Source: an uncultured Pelagibacteraceae bacterium (lineage in GTDB: Bacteria > Pseudomonadota > Alphaproteobacteria > Pelagibacterales > Pelagibacteraceae). From it: a stretch of 50,188 bases of DNA. Of the stretch, positions 9,151 through 18,019 are shown piece after piece (position 1 is the first letter of the stretch; each line of letters starts with the position of its first letter). The stretch spans positions 1 to 50,188 of the forward strand of contig CABZRS010000007.1 in NCBI GenBank assembly GCA_902528135.1, in the 5' to 3' direction. The notes beneath the pieces were generated by a model. That model searched no databases. It was given only the letters and a program-made list of their open reading frames with translations, and was not told the origin of the DNA. The translations under genes and the position numbers were made by a program.

Positions 9151-9920
9151 TAATTATATGGAGGCCTCTCATAACCTTTAACAGATTCTGTAAAAATTTC
9201 ATAAGAGTCTTCTGTAATTCCTATTGTATGCTCAAATTGTGCAGATAAAGACTTGTCCTTTGTAACTGCTGTCCATCCATCATTAAGTACTTTTACATCT
9301 AATTTACCTACATTTATCATAGGCTCTATTGTAAAAGTCATACCAGGTGTTAGTTCATGACCTGTATTTTTCTTACCATAATGAAGAATATTAGGTTGCT
9401 CATGAAAAGTATTACTAATACCGTGACCACAAAAATCTCTTACAACTGAAAAACCTCTTTCTTCAACAAAGGATTGAATTTCAAATCCAATATCTCCTAA
9501 TTTTACTCCTGGTTTTAAAATTTTAATTCCTTTCATCATAGACTCGTAAGTTGTGTCAATTAAGTTTTTAGCTTTTACCGGAATATCTCCAATGGTAAAC
9601 ATTCTGCTGGTATCACCGTAGTACTCATTAACTATTGCCGTGACATCAATATTAACTGCATCTCCGTTATTTAAAACTCTATCAGAAGGAATGCCATGAC
9701 AAACAACATGGTTTAATGATGTACAAAGTGATTTTTTAAAACCTCTGTAGTATAGTGGGGCAGAGTGGCCACCATTGTCTCTTATAAACTCATAACCCAA
9801 TTGATCAATTCTATCTGTGGACACGCCCTCTTTAACTTCATTCGTAAGCATATCTAAAGTTTGAGATGCTAACTTTCCAGCAATTCTCATTTTTTCAAAT
9901 TTTTCTGAATAATTACTCAT
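9150..9920 (-). CDS. map: Methionine aminopeptidase, type I
   Basis: Removes the initiator Met from nascent proteins; a two-metal pita-bread hydrolase in the cytoplasm. Seen: 256 residues with HGIPSDRVLNNGDAVNIDVT and YYGDTSRMF giving the two Asp ligands, FCGHGISNTFHEQPN with the metal-binding and catalytic histidines, TIEPMINVG (Glu), and QFEHTIGI (Glu). All five expected metal ligands are present. The gene overlaps sfsA by 8 bases and purB by one base, so it is inside the purine operon's upstream end. Confidence 0.96.
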   Translation of the reverse strand: MSNYSEKFEKMRIAGKLASQTLDMLTNEVKEGVSTDRIDQLGYEFIRDNGGHSAPLYYRGFKKSLCTSLNHVVCHGIPSDRVLNNGDAVNIDVTAIVNEYYGDTSRMFTIGDIPVKAKNLIDTTYESMMKGIKILKPGVKLGDIGFEIQSFVEERGFSVVRDFCGHGISNTFHEQPNILHYGKKNTGHELTPGMTFTIEPMINVGKLDVKVLNDGWTAVTKDKSLSAQFEHTIGITEDSYEIFTESVKGYERPPYN

Positions 9921-10599
9921 CTAAAATTTTTATTTTCTTTTCAATTTTTATTTCTTTAGAATTTAAGCTACATCTGTAAGCAAGAAAGCTTACACCAGAT
10001 TTTTTAGCATCTAAATATTCTTTATAATAAGTAGAGTCTATATCTTTTGCTATTCTAAAATTATTTATACCCTGAATTTGAGTTAAAAATAAGACATAAG
10101 GTTTATATCCTTTTTTAATTGATTCTTTTAACTTTTGAAGGTGTTTTGTACCCCTAGAAGTAACAGCATCTGGAAATTCTGCTATATCGTCCTCCCTCAT
10201 TAATGTTGTATTTTTTACCTCTAATATTTTTTTATCACACAAAAAATCAAATCTAGTATCATCAGAGTACTTAAATTCTGCTCTAATATTTTTTATAGAG
10301 CTAAATTCTTTTATTAATTTATTTTCTAAAGCATGCTCAACAATTCTATTTGCTCTATGTGTATTTACTCCAATTATTCTTTTTTTTACTTTAATCATTT
10401 CCAAGGTAAATTTTAATTTACGTTTAGGATCATTATGCTCGCTTATCCAAGCTTCATTTCCTTGATCTAATAAACCCATCATAGAGCCTGTATTTGGACA
10501 ATGCGCTACAACAGTTTTATTATTTACTTCTATATCTGTGAAAAATCTCTTATATCTCCGTTGTAATTTGCCTTTTAATAAAGTGTTGGTAAATTTCAT
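9913..10599 (-). CDS. sfsA: SfsA family protein (DNA/RNA nuclease-like)
   Basis: A 228-residue SfsA protein. The family was named for stimulating sugar fermentation in E. coli and has an OB-fold plus a PD-(D/E)xK nuclease-like domain. Seen: the N-terminal KGKLQRRYKRFFTDIEV, AHCPNTGSMMGLLDQG (about residues 33-48), a RFDFLCDKKILEVKNTTLM stretch carrying the D...E-x-K arrangement, and FPDAVTSRGTKHLQKL. It is the first gene of the minus-strand operon and stands head to head with the plus-strand gene at 10622, with only 22 bases between start codons. Confidence 0.92.
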   Translation of the reverse strand: MKFTNTLLKGKLQRRYKRFFTDIEVNNKTVVAHCPNTGSMMGLLDQGNEAWISEHNDPKRKLKFTLEMIKVKKRIIGVNTHRANRIVEHALENKLIKEFSSIKNIRAEFKYSDDTRFDFLCDKKILEVKNTTLMREDDIAEFPDAVTSRGTKHLQKLKESIKKGYKPYVLFLTQIQGINNFRIAKDIDSTYYKEYLDAKKSGVSFLAYRCSLNSKEIKIEKKIKILDE

Positions 10600-10621
10600 A
10601 GAATTTTATTTATATTTAGAA

Positions 10622-11374
10622 ATGACTAATAAAAAAGAAATATCTGCAGCAATTATCATTATAGGTAATGAAGTATTATCAGGTAGAACAAAAGATCTGA
10701 ATACAAGCACATTAGCTACTTGGCTTAATTCTCTTGGAATTTCTGTTGGAGAGGTAAGAGTAATTCCTGATGTAGAAAAAACAATAATAGATACTGTTCA
10801 TGAGTTAAGAGTAAAGTACAACTATGTCTTTACTACGGGTGGTATTGGTCCTACTCATGATGACATAACTGCAGAATCAATATCAAAAGCTTTTAATATT
10901 GAATATGGATTTCATAAAGAGGCATTTGCAATTCTAGAAAAATACTACGAGCCAGGTAATTTTAATGATGGTAGACAAAAAATGGCAAAGATGCCAGTTA
11001 CAGCTAATCTTATTTTAAATCCAACAAGTGGTGCTCCAGGGTTTTATGTTGAAAATGTTTTTTCTCTTCCAGGTGTTCCCTCAATATTAAAAGCAATGAT
11101 TGGCGGACTTGGAAATGTATTAGTTGGTGGCGATCCAATTCTTAGTAAGACAATAAATCTAATGACTTATGAAAGTGAGATAGCAGATTCATTAACTGAT
11201 GTTCAAGATAATAACAAAGATGTAGAAATTGGTAGTTATCCTTTTTTTAGACAAGGTAAATTAGGTGTATCAATTGTATTAAGATCAAAGGATCAAGATA
11301 AAATAAACTTATGTAACTCATTAATCCTAGAGTTTGTAAAAGCAAAAAATATTAAAATAGTTGAACTAGAGTAA
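10622..11374 (+). CDS. Molybdopterin-binding domain protein (CinA N-terminal/MoaB-like)
   Basis: A 250-residue protein with a MoCF_biosynth domain. Seen: SAAIIIIGNEVLSGRTKDLN at the N terminus and FTTGGIGPTHDDITAESI (about residues 71-88), the hallmark of CinA/MogA-like domains, followed by SGAPGFYVENVFSLPGVP. It lacks the C-terminal nicotinamide-nucleotide amidase domain of full CinA, so the specific reaction is uncertain. The ATG at 10622 is chosen over an in-frame ATG at 10538, because the earlier one would put 28 non-family residues inside the oppositely oriented sfsA. It is followed by a one-base-overlapping gene at 11374. Confidence 0.85.
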   Translation: MTNKKEISAAIIIIGNEVLSGRTKDLNTSTLATWLNSLGISVGEVRVIPDVEKTIIDTVHELRVKYNYVFTTGGIGPTHDDITAESISKAFNIEYGFHKEAFAILEKYYEPGNFNDGRQKMAKMPVTANLILNPTSGAPGFYVENVFSLPGVPSILKAMIGGLGNVLVGGDPILSKTINLMTYESEIADSLTDVQDNNKDVEIGSYPFFRQGKLGVSIVLRSKDQDKINLCNSLILEFVKAKNIKIVELE

Positions 11375-11781
11375 TGTTATATTTTGCTTACGGAAGTAAT
11401 CTTAATCTTTTTCAAATGAAACGAAGATGTAAAGACTCTGTTTTCTTAAAAAAATATGAACTTAAAGGTTACAGATTAAATTTTAGAAGCAAATATAGAG
11501 CTGCCGACATAGAAAAGAGTAAAAATTCCTTAGTTCCTGGTGCTTTATTTGAAATATCAAAAAGTGATGAAAAAAAACTAGATGTTTATGAAGATTATCC
11601 AATTCTTTATAAGAAATTATATTTCACTTATTACAATAAAAAAGTGATGACTTACATTATGGTTAATAAAACTGAATTTAAATATCCAACTGTAAGATAT
11701 TTAAATGTTGTTAAACGAGGTTACAAAGACTGTAAGTTAGATACTAAATACTTAAAAGTTGCGCTACAACCAATTAAGTAA
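11374..11781 (+). CDS. Gamma-glutamylcyclotransferase-like (GGCT/AIG2) protein
   Basis: A 135-residue GGCT-fold protein. Members of this fold convert gamma-glutamyl compounds to 5-oxoproline or act on related amide-linked substrates. Seen: the start MLYFAYGSNLN with the YGSN substrate loop (residues 6-9), PGALFEI, and the acidic DVYEDYP motif that carries the catalytic Glu. The substrate cannot be told from sequence. Its start overlaps the stop of the preceding gene (TAATG), and azlC begins directly after its stop. Confidence 0.85.
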   Translation: MLYFAYGSNLNLFQMKRRCKDSVFLKKYELKGYRLNFRSKYRAADIEKSKNSLVPGALFEISKSDEKKLDVYEDYPILYKKLYFTYYNKKVMTYIMVNKTEFKYPTVRYLNVVKRGYKDCKLDTKYLKVALQPIK

Positions 11782-12468
11782 ATGCTATCAAAAAAACAAA
11801 TATTTACTAAAGGAATATTGGCGGTTGCACCACATATGTTTTCAGTAATTCCCTTTGGAATTGTATGTGGAGCAATTGGTATTGAATTAGGTTTTAGCCC
11901 AATATTAGTTTATGCAATGTCTATCATTATTTTTGGTGGAGCTTCTCAAATTGTATTTTTACAGCTTCTTTCAGGAGGAGCATCCGCATTTATTGCGATT
12001 ACTTCAGTAGGGGTAATTAATTCAAGACATTTATTGTATGGAGCAGTTTTATCTGAGTATTTGGAAAAACTATCTTTTATTAAGAAGTTATTAATATCCT
12101 ACATAGTAGTAGACCAAGGGTTTGCAGAGTCTAACAAATTCTTTCAAAAAAATAAAACTGAACCATATCTTCATTATCATTTGATAGGCACTGGAGTAAC
12201 TCTTTGGATTTTTTGGCAGTTATCAACATTATCTGGAATAATTCTTGGTTCATTTGTACCAGAGGAGATTGGATTGAAATTTGCAGTTCCTCTAACTTTT
12301 ATTGCGATTGTTGTTCAGGATTTAAAAAAATTAGATCATGTAATTGTTATGATCACTTGTGGATTAAGTTCATTGTTATTCTTTGATGCACCTTTCAAAT
12401 CCTACATAATAATATCTCCAATTATAGCATTGTTTGTAGCTGCATTAGTATTGAGGTTAAAAAAATGA
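11782..12468 (+). CDS. azlC: AzlC family branched-chain amino acid exporter, large subunit
   Basis: An inner-membrane protein of 228 residues, the large half of the AzlCD (YgaZH-type) exporter. Seen: a basic N terminus, several hydrophobic segments, and the family stretch IPFGIVCGAIGIELGFSP followed by IIFGGASQIVFLQLL and NSRHLLYGA (about residues 76-84). The start codon directly follows the preceding stop, and the 3' end overlaps the small subunit by four bases. Export of branched-chain amino acids is known for this family; the actual substrate here is inferred. Confidence 0.9.
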   Translation: MLSKKQIFTKGILAVAPHMFSVIPFGIVCGAIGIELGFSPILVYAMSIIIFGGASQIVFLQLLSGGASAFIAITSVGVINSRHLLYGAVLSEYLEKLSFIKKLLISYIVVDQGFAESNKFFQKNKTEPYLHYHLIGTGVTLWIFWQLSTLSGIILGSFVPEEIGLKFAVPLTFIAIVVQDLKKLDHVIVMITCGLSSLLFFDAPFKSYIIISPIIALFVAALVLRLKK

Positions 12469-12776
12469 CTTGGACATCAATTATTATTGCAGGAATAATT
12501 ACTTATTTTACTAGAATGACTATGGTAGCTCTAGTAGATAGAGATTTATTAGGAGAGAAAATTAAGGCAGTACTGGCCTATGTTCCATCTGCTGTCTTTC
12601 CAGCAATTATATTTCCAGGAATATTTATTAATGATTATGGAACATTTATAGAAATGAATGATCCTAAAATCTTTGGAGCAATAGTTGCTATATTAGTTGG
12701 TTATTTTTCAAGAAATGTAATAGCTACAATATTATCTGGACTATTTTCATATTGGATTATTATATTTTTAATATAA
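12465..12776 (+). CDS. azlD: AzlD family exporter, small subunit
   Basis: A 103-residue, very hydrophobic protein with about four membrane segments, the usual partner of AzlC. Seen: the N-terminal IIIAGIITYFTRMTM, FPAIIFPGIF in the centre, and IVAILVGYFSRNVIATILSG near the end, which match the AzlD/YgaH pattern. It overlaps azlC by four bases (ATGA), so the two subunits are probably made together. Confidence 0.88.
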   Translation: MTWTSIIIAGIITYFTRMTMVALVDRDLLGEKIKAVLAYVPSAVFPAIIFPGIFINDYGTFIEMNDPKIFGAIVAILVGYFSRNVIATILSGLFSYWIIIFLI

Positions 12777-12786
12777 TTTTAATTAA

Positions 12787-14073
12787 ATGAGAGTTTTAAA
12801 GGTTAATACTCAAGATATACGTTTTCCAACATCTAAAGAAAATCTTGGTACAGATGCAGTTCATGTAGATTGTGATTACTCAGCAACTTATGTAACAATC
12901 GAAACTGATGATCAGAATCTTACTGGTATAGGATTGACCTTTACAATTGGTAAAGGTAATGATTTATGCTGTAAATCAATTGAATATTTTAAAGAATTTA
13001 TAGAGGGCAAAAAGATACCAGAGATTGAAAAAGATATTTCATTAATTTGGGAAAAAGTAACAAATCATAGCCAATTACGTTGGGTAGGTCCTCAAAAAGG
13101 TGTTACTCATTTAGCAGCTGCAGCCTTTTTTAATGCAATTTGGGATTTGATTTCTAAATATTATAAAAAACCTTTGTGGCAATATATTATTCATTTAGAT
13201 ACAAAAGATTTAATTGATAAACTTTCCTTTACTTATCTTGATGATGTTTTAACAAAAAAAGAAGCAGAGGAAATTATAAACGAAAATAAGAAAAAACTAC
13301 CTGAGAATACATCCTCTTTAAGCTCAACAATTTTTCCAGCTTATACCACAGCTGTTGGTTGGCTTGGTTATTCTGATGAAAAAATGACAAAACTTGCTAA
13401 AGAGAATTTAAAAAATGGATGGACACATTTTAAAATGAAAGTAGGCCAAGATATAAAGAGAGATATTCATAGATGCCAATTAATTAGAAGCATAATTGGT
13501 AAAGATAAAAAATTAATGGTTGATTCTAATCAAATATGGAGTGTTAATGAAACTATTGAATACATTGGTCAATTAAAACAGTTTGATATAATGTTTTATG
13601 AGGAACCAACAAATCCTGATGATATTATTGGTTTCAAAAAAATTAAAGATGCCCATCCTGATGTTAAACTAGCTACAGGTGAGATGATCCAAAATAAAGT
13701 AATGTTTAAACAATTTATTGAAAATAAATCCTTAGATTATTGTCAAATAGATAGTTGTAGAATTGCAAGCATTAATGAAATTATTCCAGTTCTATTAATG
13801 GCTAGTAAGTATAATATTCCAGTGATACCTCATGCTGGTGGAGTTGGGCTGTGTGAGTATGTTCAACACTTAAATTTAATCAATAAATTTATTATTACTA
13901 AAAATGATTTATCTCTAAGCGAATATGCTGAAAGTTGCTCTGAACATTTTGAAAATCCAGCAATAATTGAAAAAGGGGGTTATGTTACTCCGACAGAACC
14001 TGGATATTCTGTTAGAATTAAACAAAAATCTTTAAAAGAGTTTGATTTTAATAATGGAAGTTATTGGAATTAA
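12787..14073 (+). CDS. L-fuconate dehydratase-like enolase-superfamily enzyme
   Basis: A 428-residue member of the mandelate racemase/enolase group, closest by eye to L-fuconate dehydratase (L-fuconate to 2-keto-3-deoxy-L-fuconate). Seen: the capping-domain start RFPTSKENLGTDAVHVD, WVGPQKGVTHLAAAAFFNAIWDL, the catalytic K-x-K at Lys216/Lys218 (FKMKVG), metal ligands Asp246 (MVDSN), Glu272 (YEEPTNP) and Glu299 (ATGEM), and the catalytic His349 in IPHAGGVG. The active site is complete. No other fucose-pathway gene is adjacent apart from a possible oxygenase, so its physiological substrate may differ. Confidence 0.85.
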   Translation: MRVLKVNTQDIRFPTSKENLGTDAVHVDCDYSATYVTIETDDQNLTGIGLTFTIGKGNDLCCKSIEYFKEFIEGKKIPEIEKDISLIWEKVTNHSQLRWVGPQKGVTHLAAAAFFNAIWDLISKYYKKPLWQYIIHLDTKDLIDKLSFTYLDDVLTKKEAEEIINENKKKLPENTSSLSSTIFPAYTTAVGWLGYSDEKMTKLAKENLKNGWTHFKMKVGQDIKRDIHRCQLIRSIIGKDKKLMVDSNQIWSVNETIEYIGQLKQFDIMFYEEPTNPDDIIGFKKIKDAHPDVKLATGEMIQNKVMFKQFIENKSLDYCQIDSCRIASINEIIPVLLMASKYNIPVIPHAGGVGLCEYVQHLNLINKFIITKNDLSLSEYAESCSEHFENPAIIEKGGYVTPTEPGYSVRIKQKSLKEFDFNNGSYWN

Positions 14074-14097
14074 TATGCTTTTAAGTAAATTAATCTA

Positions 14098-14994
14098 ATG
14101 AGTATTAACAATAAAGAAATAAACTTTTATAAAAAAAACGGTTTCTTGCTTAAAGATGAGCTTATTTCAAAAAAAAATATTAATAAGTTAAACACTCTTA
14201 TCAATAAGATTGTAACCAAAGAAAAGAACAGTAAAAAAAAAGTTAAAGATCAAGGCGGAACCCAAAGTTACAATAATTATCATTTTGTATTCAATAGCAA
14301 ATCATCAAAAAATAAAGAAATATTAAGATTAAATAACCCTCAAAATAACAATAAATTATTTTATGACTTATCAAGAAATAAAAAAATAATTGATATTGTT
14401 AAAAAGCTTATTGGTGGAACAGTAAGATTTCATCTTGGCAAATTAAACTTTAAGTTACCTAATAAAAAAAAAGGAAGTCTAGTTGAATGGCACCAAGATT
14501 TTGCATTTTATCCGCATACAAACGATGATTTAATAACAGTAGGTATTTATCTTGAGGATTGTTATGAAAAAAATGGTCCTCTAAAAGTTATTAAGGGCTC
14601 TCATAAAAAAGAATTATTTAGTCATCATAGTAATGATAATTACTTTGTAGGCAAAATTAATACTAAAAAAAATAAGATTAATTTTAAAAAGTCAGTTTCA
14701 TTAACTGGAAAAGCAGGATCAGTTGCTTTCTTTCATTGTCGAACAATTCATGGCTCAGGTTTAAATCACACTAATGGATCAAGACCTTTAATACTATTTG
14801 GTTATAGAGCATGTGATGCATGGCCAATTATAAACGATGGAAATCCACACCCAGAAACAAACTTTGAAAATTATGACAAAAATATTATTTATGGAAAAAA
14901 ATCAATTGTTCCAAGGTGTACTGATGTACCTGTAATTATTCCATTACCTAAAAAGAAACATTATGTATCTATATATCAATTGCAAAAAAGTTAA
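14098..14994 (+). CDS. Phytanoyl-CoA dioxygenase (PhyH) family oxygenase
   Basis: A 298-residue Fe(II)/2-oxoglutarate-dependent oxygenase of the PhyH family; the substrate is unknown. Seen: the facial triad as His132-x-Asp134 in VEWHQDFAF and the distal His218 in CRTIHGSGLNHT, then NGSRPLILFGYRA supplying the 2-oxoglutarate-binding Arg. GIYLEDCYEKNGPLKVIKGSHK is the classic PhyH core strand region. It lies 24 bases after the fuconate-dehydratase-like gene in the same direction. Its last 32 bases overlap the start of the next gene. Confidence 0.87.
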   Translation: MSINNKEINFYKKNGFLLKDELISKKNINKLNTLINKIVTKEKNSKKKVKDQGGTQSYNNYHFVFNSKSSKNKEILRLNNPQNNNKLFYDLSRNKKIIDIVKKLIGGTVRFHLGKLNFKLPNKKKGSLVEWHQDFAFYPHTNDDLITVGIYLEDCYEKNGPLKVIKGSHKKELFSHHSNDNYFVGKINTKKNKINFKKSVSLTGKAGSVAFFHCRTIHGSGLNHTNGSRPLILFGYRACDAWPIINDGNPHPETNFENYDKNIIYGKKSIVPRCTDVPVIIPLPKKKHYVSIYQLQKS

Positions 14995-16738
14995 TAAATT
15001 ATTTTTATTGATTTCGTTTTTTTTTGTTCTTTTTGGAACAGCTAATTCTACAGAAAGGACAAAAAAAGAAATAAAGATCGGAGTGTTCATGGAAGACTTT
15101 CAAAAATTTGGAAAGTTTCAAAAAATAAATGATACACCTGCTGGTATGTTTTCTGATACTGAAAATTCTTTTCATAAAAAACAGGTAATTTCACAGAAAA
15201 AGTTCATTGAAACATTTATTACCAAAAAAGGGCAGATGGAAAAAAATACGGATCAAGTTATCCTTGGAATGGCATACTTTGAGTTTTTTTACATGCAACA
15301 ATTAAAAGATAATAAAAAGTCTTTAGAAATATTTGAGAAAAAATATCCTAAAATTAATGCAGCTACTAAGAAAAATATTCAAAAAATTTATGGATTAAAT
15401 AAAGCTAGAAAATCAATGAGAGAAGCTCTAGGCCTATCTTTGGATAACACCCCTGAAGAGGCTATAGAAAGATATTACGTCCTATATAAACTATTAAATC
15501 AAGCTGAAATAAAAACAATCAACTTAACGAAAGAAGAAAAAAATAATTCAAAATTACATACTAAGATTTCCAAAAATATATCTCAGTTAAAAAATATAAC
15601 ATTCGATAAATTAAGTAATAGATTGACAGAAAAAAAATTTAATAGCGAGTATAAAAAAAATTTTAAAAAACTTTCTAAAAATTTAGAAAAAACGATAACA
15701 ATCAAAGATTATGAACTCTTAACATCTTTTATTATTCAAATAGATAAATATAAAAATAGAAATAATTCAGGATTATTGAGTGGATATAAAATTGCAGAAT
15801 ATATTCTTCAAGAGATTAAGAATGATAAAATTACAAAAAAGTATGAGCAAGATCTTTCAAATGCCAAATTTGAAATATTCTCTCAAAATGAATTATCAAT
15901 TTTAGGCGATATTACAAAATCATTGAATGCTACTAAAAATGAGAAGTCTAATGATATTCAGTTACAAATAATGAATCTTGAAAATGGAGGTATACCTGTA
16001 AATAGATTTCTAGAAGTTTATCGAGATGAATTAAATGTGAGACTTGACGATATTAATCTTCAGGTTGCTTCAGCGTCTAAAATGAAAGACTGGAAATTAA
16101 GTGATTGGGCAAATGCTTGGAAAAATCCAATTCCTGAGATTATAGTTGATGATGCAGGTATCGAGGTTTCTCTTTCACCAGAAGAAATTGAATCAATCAA
16201 AGCTCAATTAGCGATGAAAAATTTCAAAGAATTATTAGATCTAGATTCGTTTAGTAATTTGATACAAAATGAAGCAAATAACTTTAACGATATTGCAAAA
16301 AATTTAGATATTAATTCTGATACATTTAAGTTTTCATTTACACTAGATGACTTTGCCAGATCATTTGGTGTTACTTACAACTTGGATATAAACAATTATG
16401 CTGATCTAACTGATCTAGCAAATGCACAACACAATGCTAATTGGTCTGTAGAGGAATATGCGACTGCATACCAAGATAATGTTGATATGATAAATGCACT
16501 TCAATCAGGATCTTTAAGTTCGTTTGATGCTGGAAGATTAGCTGCTGCAGCAAATAGTGGTCTGCAAGAAGTTGCAGATACGATTAGAGCTGCAACAAGC
16601 GCTGGAGTTTCAGTTGACCTGGAGGCAACAGCACAAGGGCTTGGTTATGGAAGTTTTGCTGATGCGGTAGCTGCTTATAATAAACAACATGGAACAAATT
16701 ATTCAGTAGAAGAAGCAAAAGAGTCTCTTGGACAATAA
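14963..16738 (+). CDS. Large exported protein of unknown function
   Basis: I do not recognise this 591-residue protein. Seen: an N-terminal signal peptide (Lys-containing start, hydrophobic LFLLISFFFVLFGTA, then cleavage near residue 30), and a long Lys/Glu/Asn-rich, probably helical middle region (about 60-370) with coiled-coil character. The C-terminal third changes in style to acidic, Ala/Gly-rich sequence (for example DAGRLAAAANSGLQEVAD and QGLGYGSFADAVAAYN) with fewer lysines. The ATG at 14963 is inside the phyH 3' end, and no later start leaves the signal peptide whole. A cell-surface or periplasmic role is inferred. The C-terminal composition shift hints at a separate domain. Confidence 0.6.
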   Translation: MYLYINCKKVNKLFLLISFFFVLFGTANSTERTKKEIKIGVFMEDFQKFGKFQKINDTPAGMFSDTENSFHKKQVISQKKFIETFITKKGQMEKNTDQVILGMAYFEFFYMQQLKDNKKSLEIFEKKYPKINAATKKNIQKIYGLNKARKSMREALGLSLDNTPEEAIERYYVLYKLLNQAEIKTINLTKEEKNNSKLHTKISKNISQLKNITFDKLSNRLTEKKFNSEYKKNFKKLSKNLEKTITIKDYELLTSFIIQIDKYKNRNNSGLLSGYKIAEYILQEIKNDKITKKYEQDLSNAKFEIFSQNELSILGDITKSLNATKNEKSNDIQLQIMNLENGGIPVNRFLEVYRDELNVRLDDINLQVASASKMKDWKLSDWANAWKNPIPEIIVDDAGIEVSLSPEEIESIKAQLAMKNFKELLDLDSFSNLIQNEANNFNDIAKNLDINSDTFKFSFTLDDFARSFGVTYNLDINNYADLTDLANAQHNANWSVEEYATAYQDNVDMINALQSGSLSSFDAGRLAAAANSGLQEVADTIRAATSAGVSVDLEATAQGLGYGSFADAVAAYNKQHGTNYSVEEAKESLGQ

Positions 16739-16804
16739 AATTAAACTAAAAAAAAATTCCAAAAAAACTCAGTATTAACAATGCTTCCATTCCAATAAAC
16801 ACAA

Positions 16805-17383
16805 TTAACTCCTTAATATTTTTGATGGTTTACCAGCACATATTTCATAAGCTTTACCAATATGCTCTGGAAATTTATCTAGCGCCCAATTATTCTCTAT
16901 TAAATCAAAATATTTATTAGGATTAAAGCCATCCTCATTTAATAGTTTAATTCCAAACTTATTTTGTCTTGAATATATGACCATAAGTGCATTTGTAAAT
17001 TTCTCTAGATTTTTTGGACCAGGTGCTGACATTAATACTAAATGACCAAATTTAAGAAATGGTTTTACTATCCAAACCTCAGCTGCACCAGTAGTAGGTA
17101 AATCATTAATTTGAATAGGTATTTTAGTACCTTGAAGACTTTTAATAGTATCTGGTGCCTTAGTAGTCATAAATGTAAAAAATACACCAACCTCATCACA
17201 ATTTTTTTTATTTAATATAAATTTCAGTTTATCGCCGTGTATAACCTCACCAGAAACACTTGTAATTACATGACTTCCAACATCTTCTATTAACCATTCA
17301 CCCGCAGCTTTTGCATGCGGATGAACGATTAGTAAGATCACAAAAGCAACTAAATGAAGAAAAAAGAATAATGATAATCTCAT
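16805..17383 (-). CDS. Exported protein of unknown function
   Basis: A 192-residue protein with a signal peptide (hydrophobic FFFLHLVAFVILLIV, then AKAAGEW as likely cleavage site near residue 26). The mature part contains LKFILNKKNCDEVGVFFTF and APGPKNLEKFTNALMVIYSRQNKFG, and two cysteines. No family is recognised. It is convergent with the large exported protein at 14963-16738, and the 66 bases between them hold no clear terminator. It is divergent from the DUF4396 gene, with about 190 bases between that include a possible 22-codon gene. Confidence 0.6.
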   Translation of the reverse strand: MRLSLFFFLHLVAFVILLIVHPHAKAAGEWLIEDVGSHVITSVSGEVIHGDKLKFILNKKNCDEVGVFFTFMTTKAPDTIKSLQGTKIPIQINDLPTTGAAEVWIVKPFLKFGHLVLMSAPGPKNLEKFTNALMVIYSRQNKFGIKLLNEDGFNPNKYFDLIENNWALDKFPEHIGKAYEICAGKPSKILRS

Positions 17384-17492
17384 GATTCTATTTCTAAAAT
17401 ATTGATTTGTTTTAATTAGGTTCTAATTTCGTTACGATTATGAAAAAATATCACATTTTAAACACATATTATTTTGGGTATAAGACTAATAT

Positions 17493-17561
17493 ATGAAATA
17501 TATTTTATTAGGTGCTGCAATTGCTTTTGCAATGTATCTTGGTGATAAATACATCCTTTAA
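17493..17561 (+). CDS. Possible 22-residue membrane peptide
   Basis: A short ATG frame in the 190-base gap before the DUF4396 gene encodes a hydrophobic peptide, MKYILLGAAIAFAMYLGDKY plus two residues, ending with TAA. The composition (one membrane-length hydrophobic stretch between Lys/Tyr and Asp-Lys-Tyr) resembles real bacterial micro-proteins. It is only 13 bases ahead of the next gene, so it could also serve as a leader. There is no clear ribosome-binding site. Confidence is low because such a frame could occur by chance. Confidence 0.3.
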   Translation: MKYILLGAAIAFAMYLGDKYIL

Positions 17562-17574
17562 AAAGTTGAAATAA

Positions 17575-18018
17575 ATGAGTGCTGAAGCAATAAATTTTAA
17601 TTGGAAATGTAAACATACATGGAAAAGAAGTGCTAAAAATACAGCTTGGTGTTTGTTAGGTTGTGCCATTGGTGATTTTGGAACTATATTGTTTTTTCAA
17701 TTAACTAAAATTCCATTCCCAGTTTTAAGTATTATGATTTTAGCTATTATTAATGGTTTGATTACAAGTGTAATTTTAGAGACATTTATTTTAATTAAAC
17801 AAAATTTTACTTTTCAAAAAGCTTTAAAGACTGCATTAGGAATGAGCTTTATCTCGATGATTAGTATGGAAGTAGCAATGAATGTTACTGATTATCTATT
17901 AACAGGCGGTGCCATACTTACATGGTGGGTGGTGCCTATAATGTTAGCAGTTGGATTTGTAACCCCTTGGCCTTACAATTATTGGAGACTTAAGAAGCAT
18001 AATCAAGCTTGTCATTAA
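17575..18018 (+). CDS. DUF4396 family membrane protein
   Basis: A 147-residue integral membrane protein that looks like the DUF4396 family. Seen: a His-containing N terminus (KCKHTWKRSAKNTAWCLLGC), GDFGTILFFQL, a second hydrophobic pair, and MEVAMNVTDYLLTGGAIL followed by TWWVVPIMLAVGFVTPWPYNYWRL, about four membrane segments in all. Conserved His, Cys and Met residues inside or next to the membrane could suit metal handling, but this is inference. The function of the family is not established. It is convergent with the flavodoxin-fold gene that ends at 18020. Confidence 0.75.
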   Translation: MSAEAINFNWKCKHTWKRSAKNTAWCLLGCAIGDFGTILFFQLTKIPFPVLSIMILAIINGLITSVILETFILIKQNFTFQKALKTALGMSFISMISMEVAMNVTDYLLTGGAILTWWVVPIMLAVGFVTPWPYNYWRLKKHNQACH

Positions 18019-18019
18019 T

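Noticed and set aside
10538-10621. Upstream in-frame start for the molybdopterin-domain gene
   Set aside because: It would add 28 non-family residues and overlap sfsA on the other strand; the ATG at 10622 directly precedes the conserved domain.
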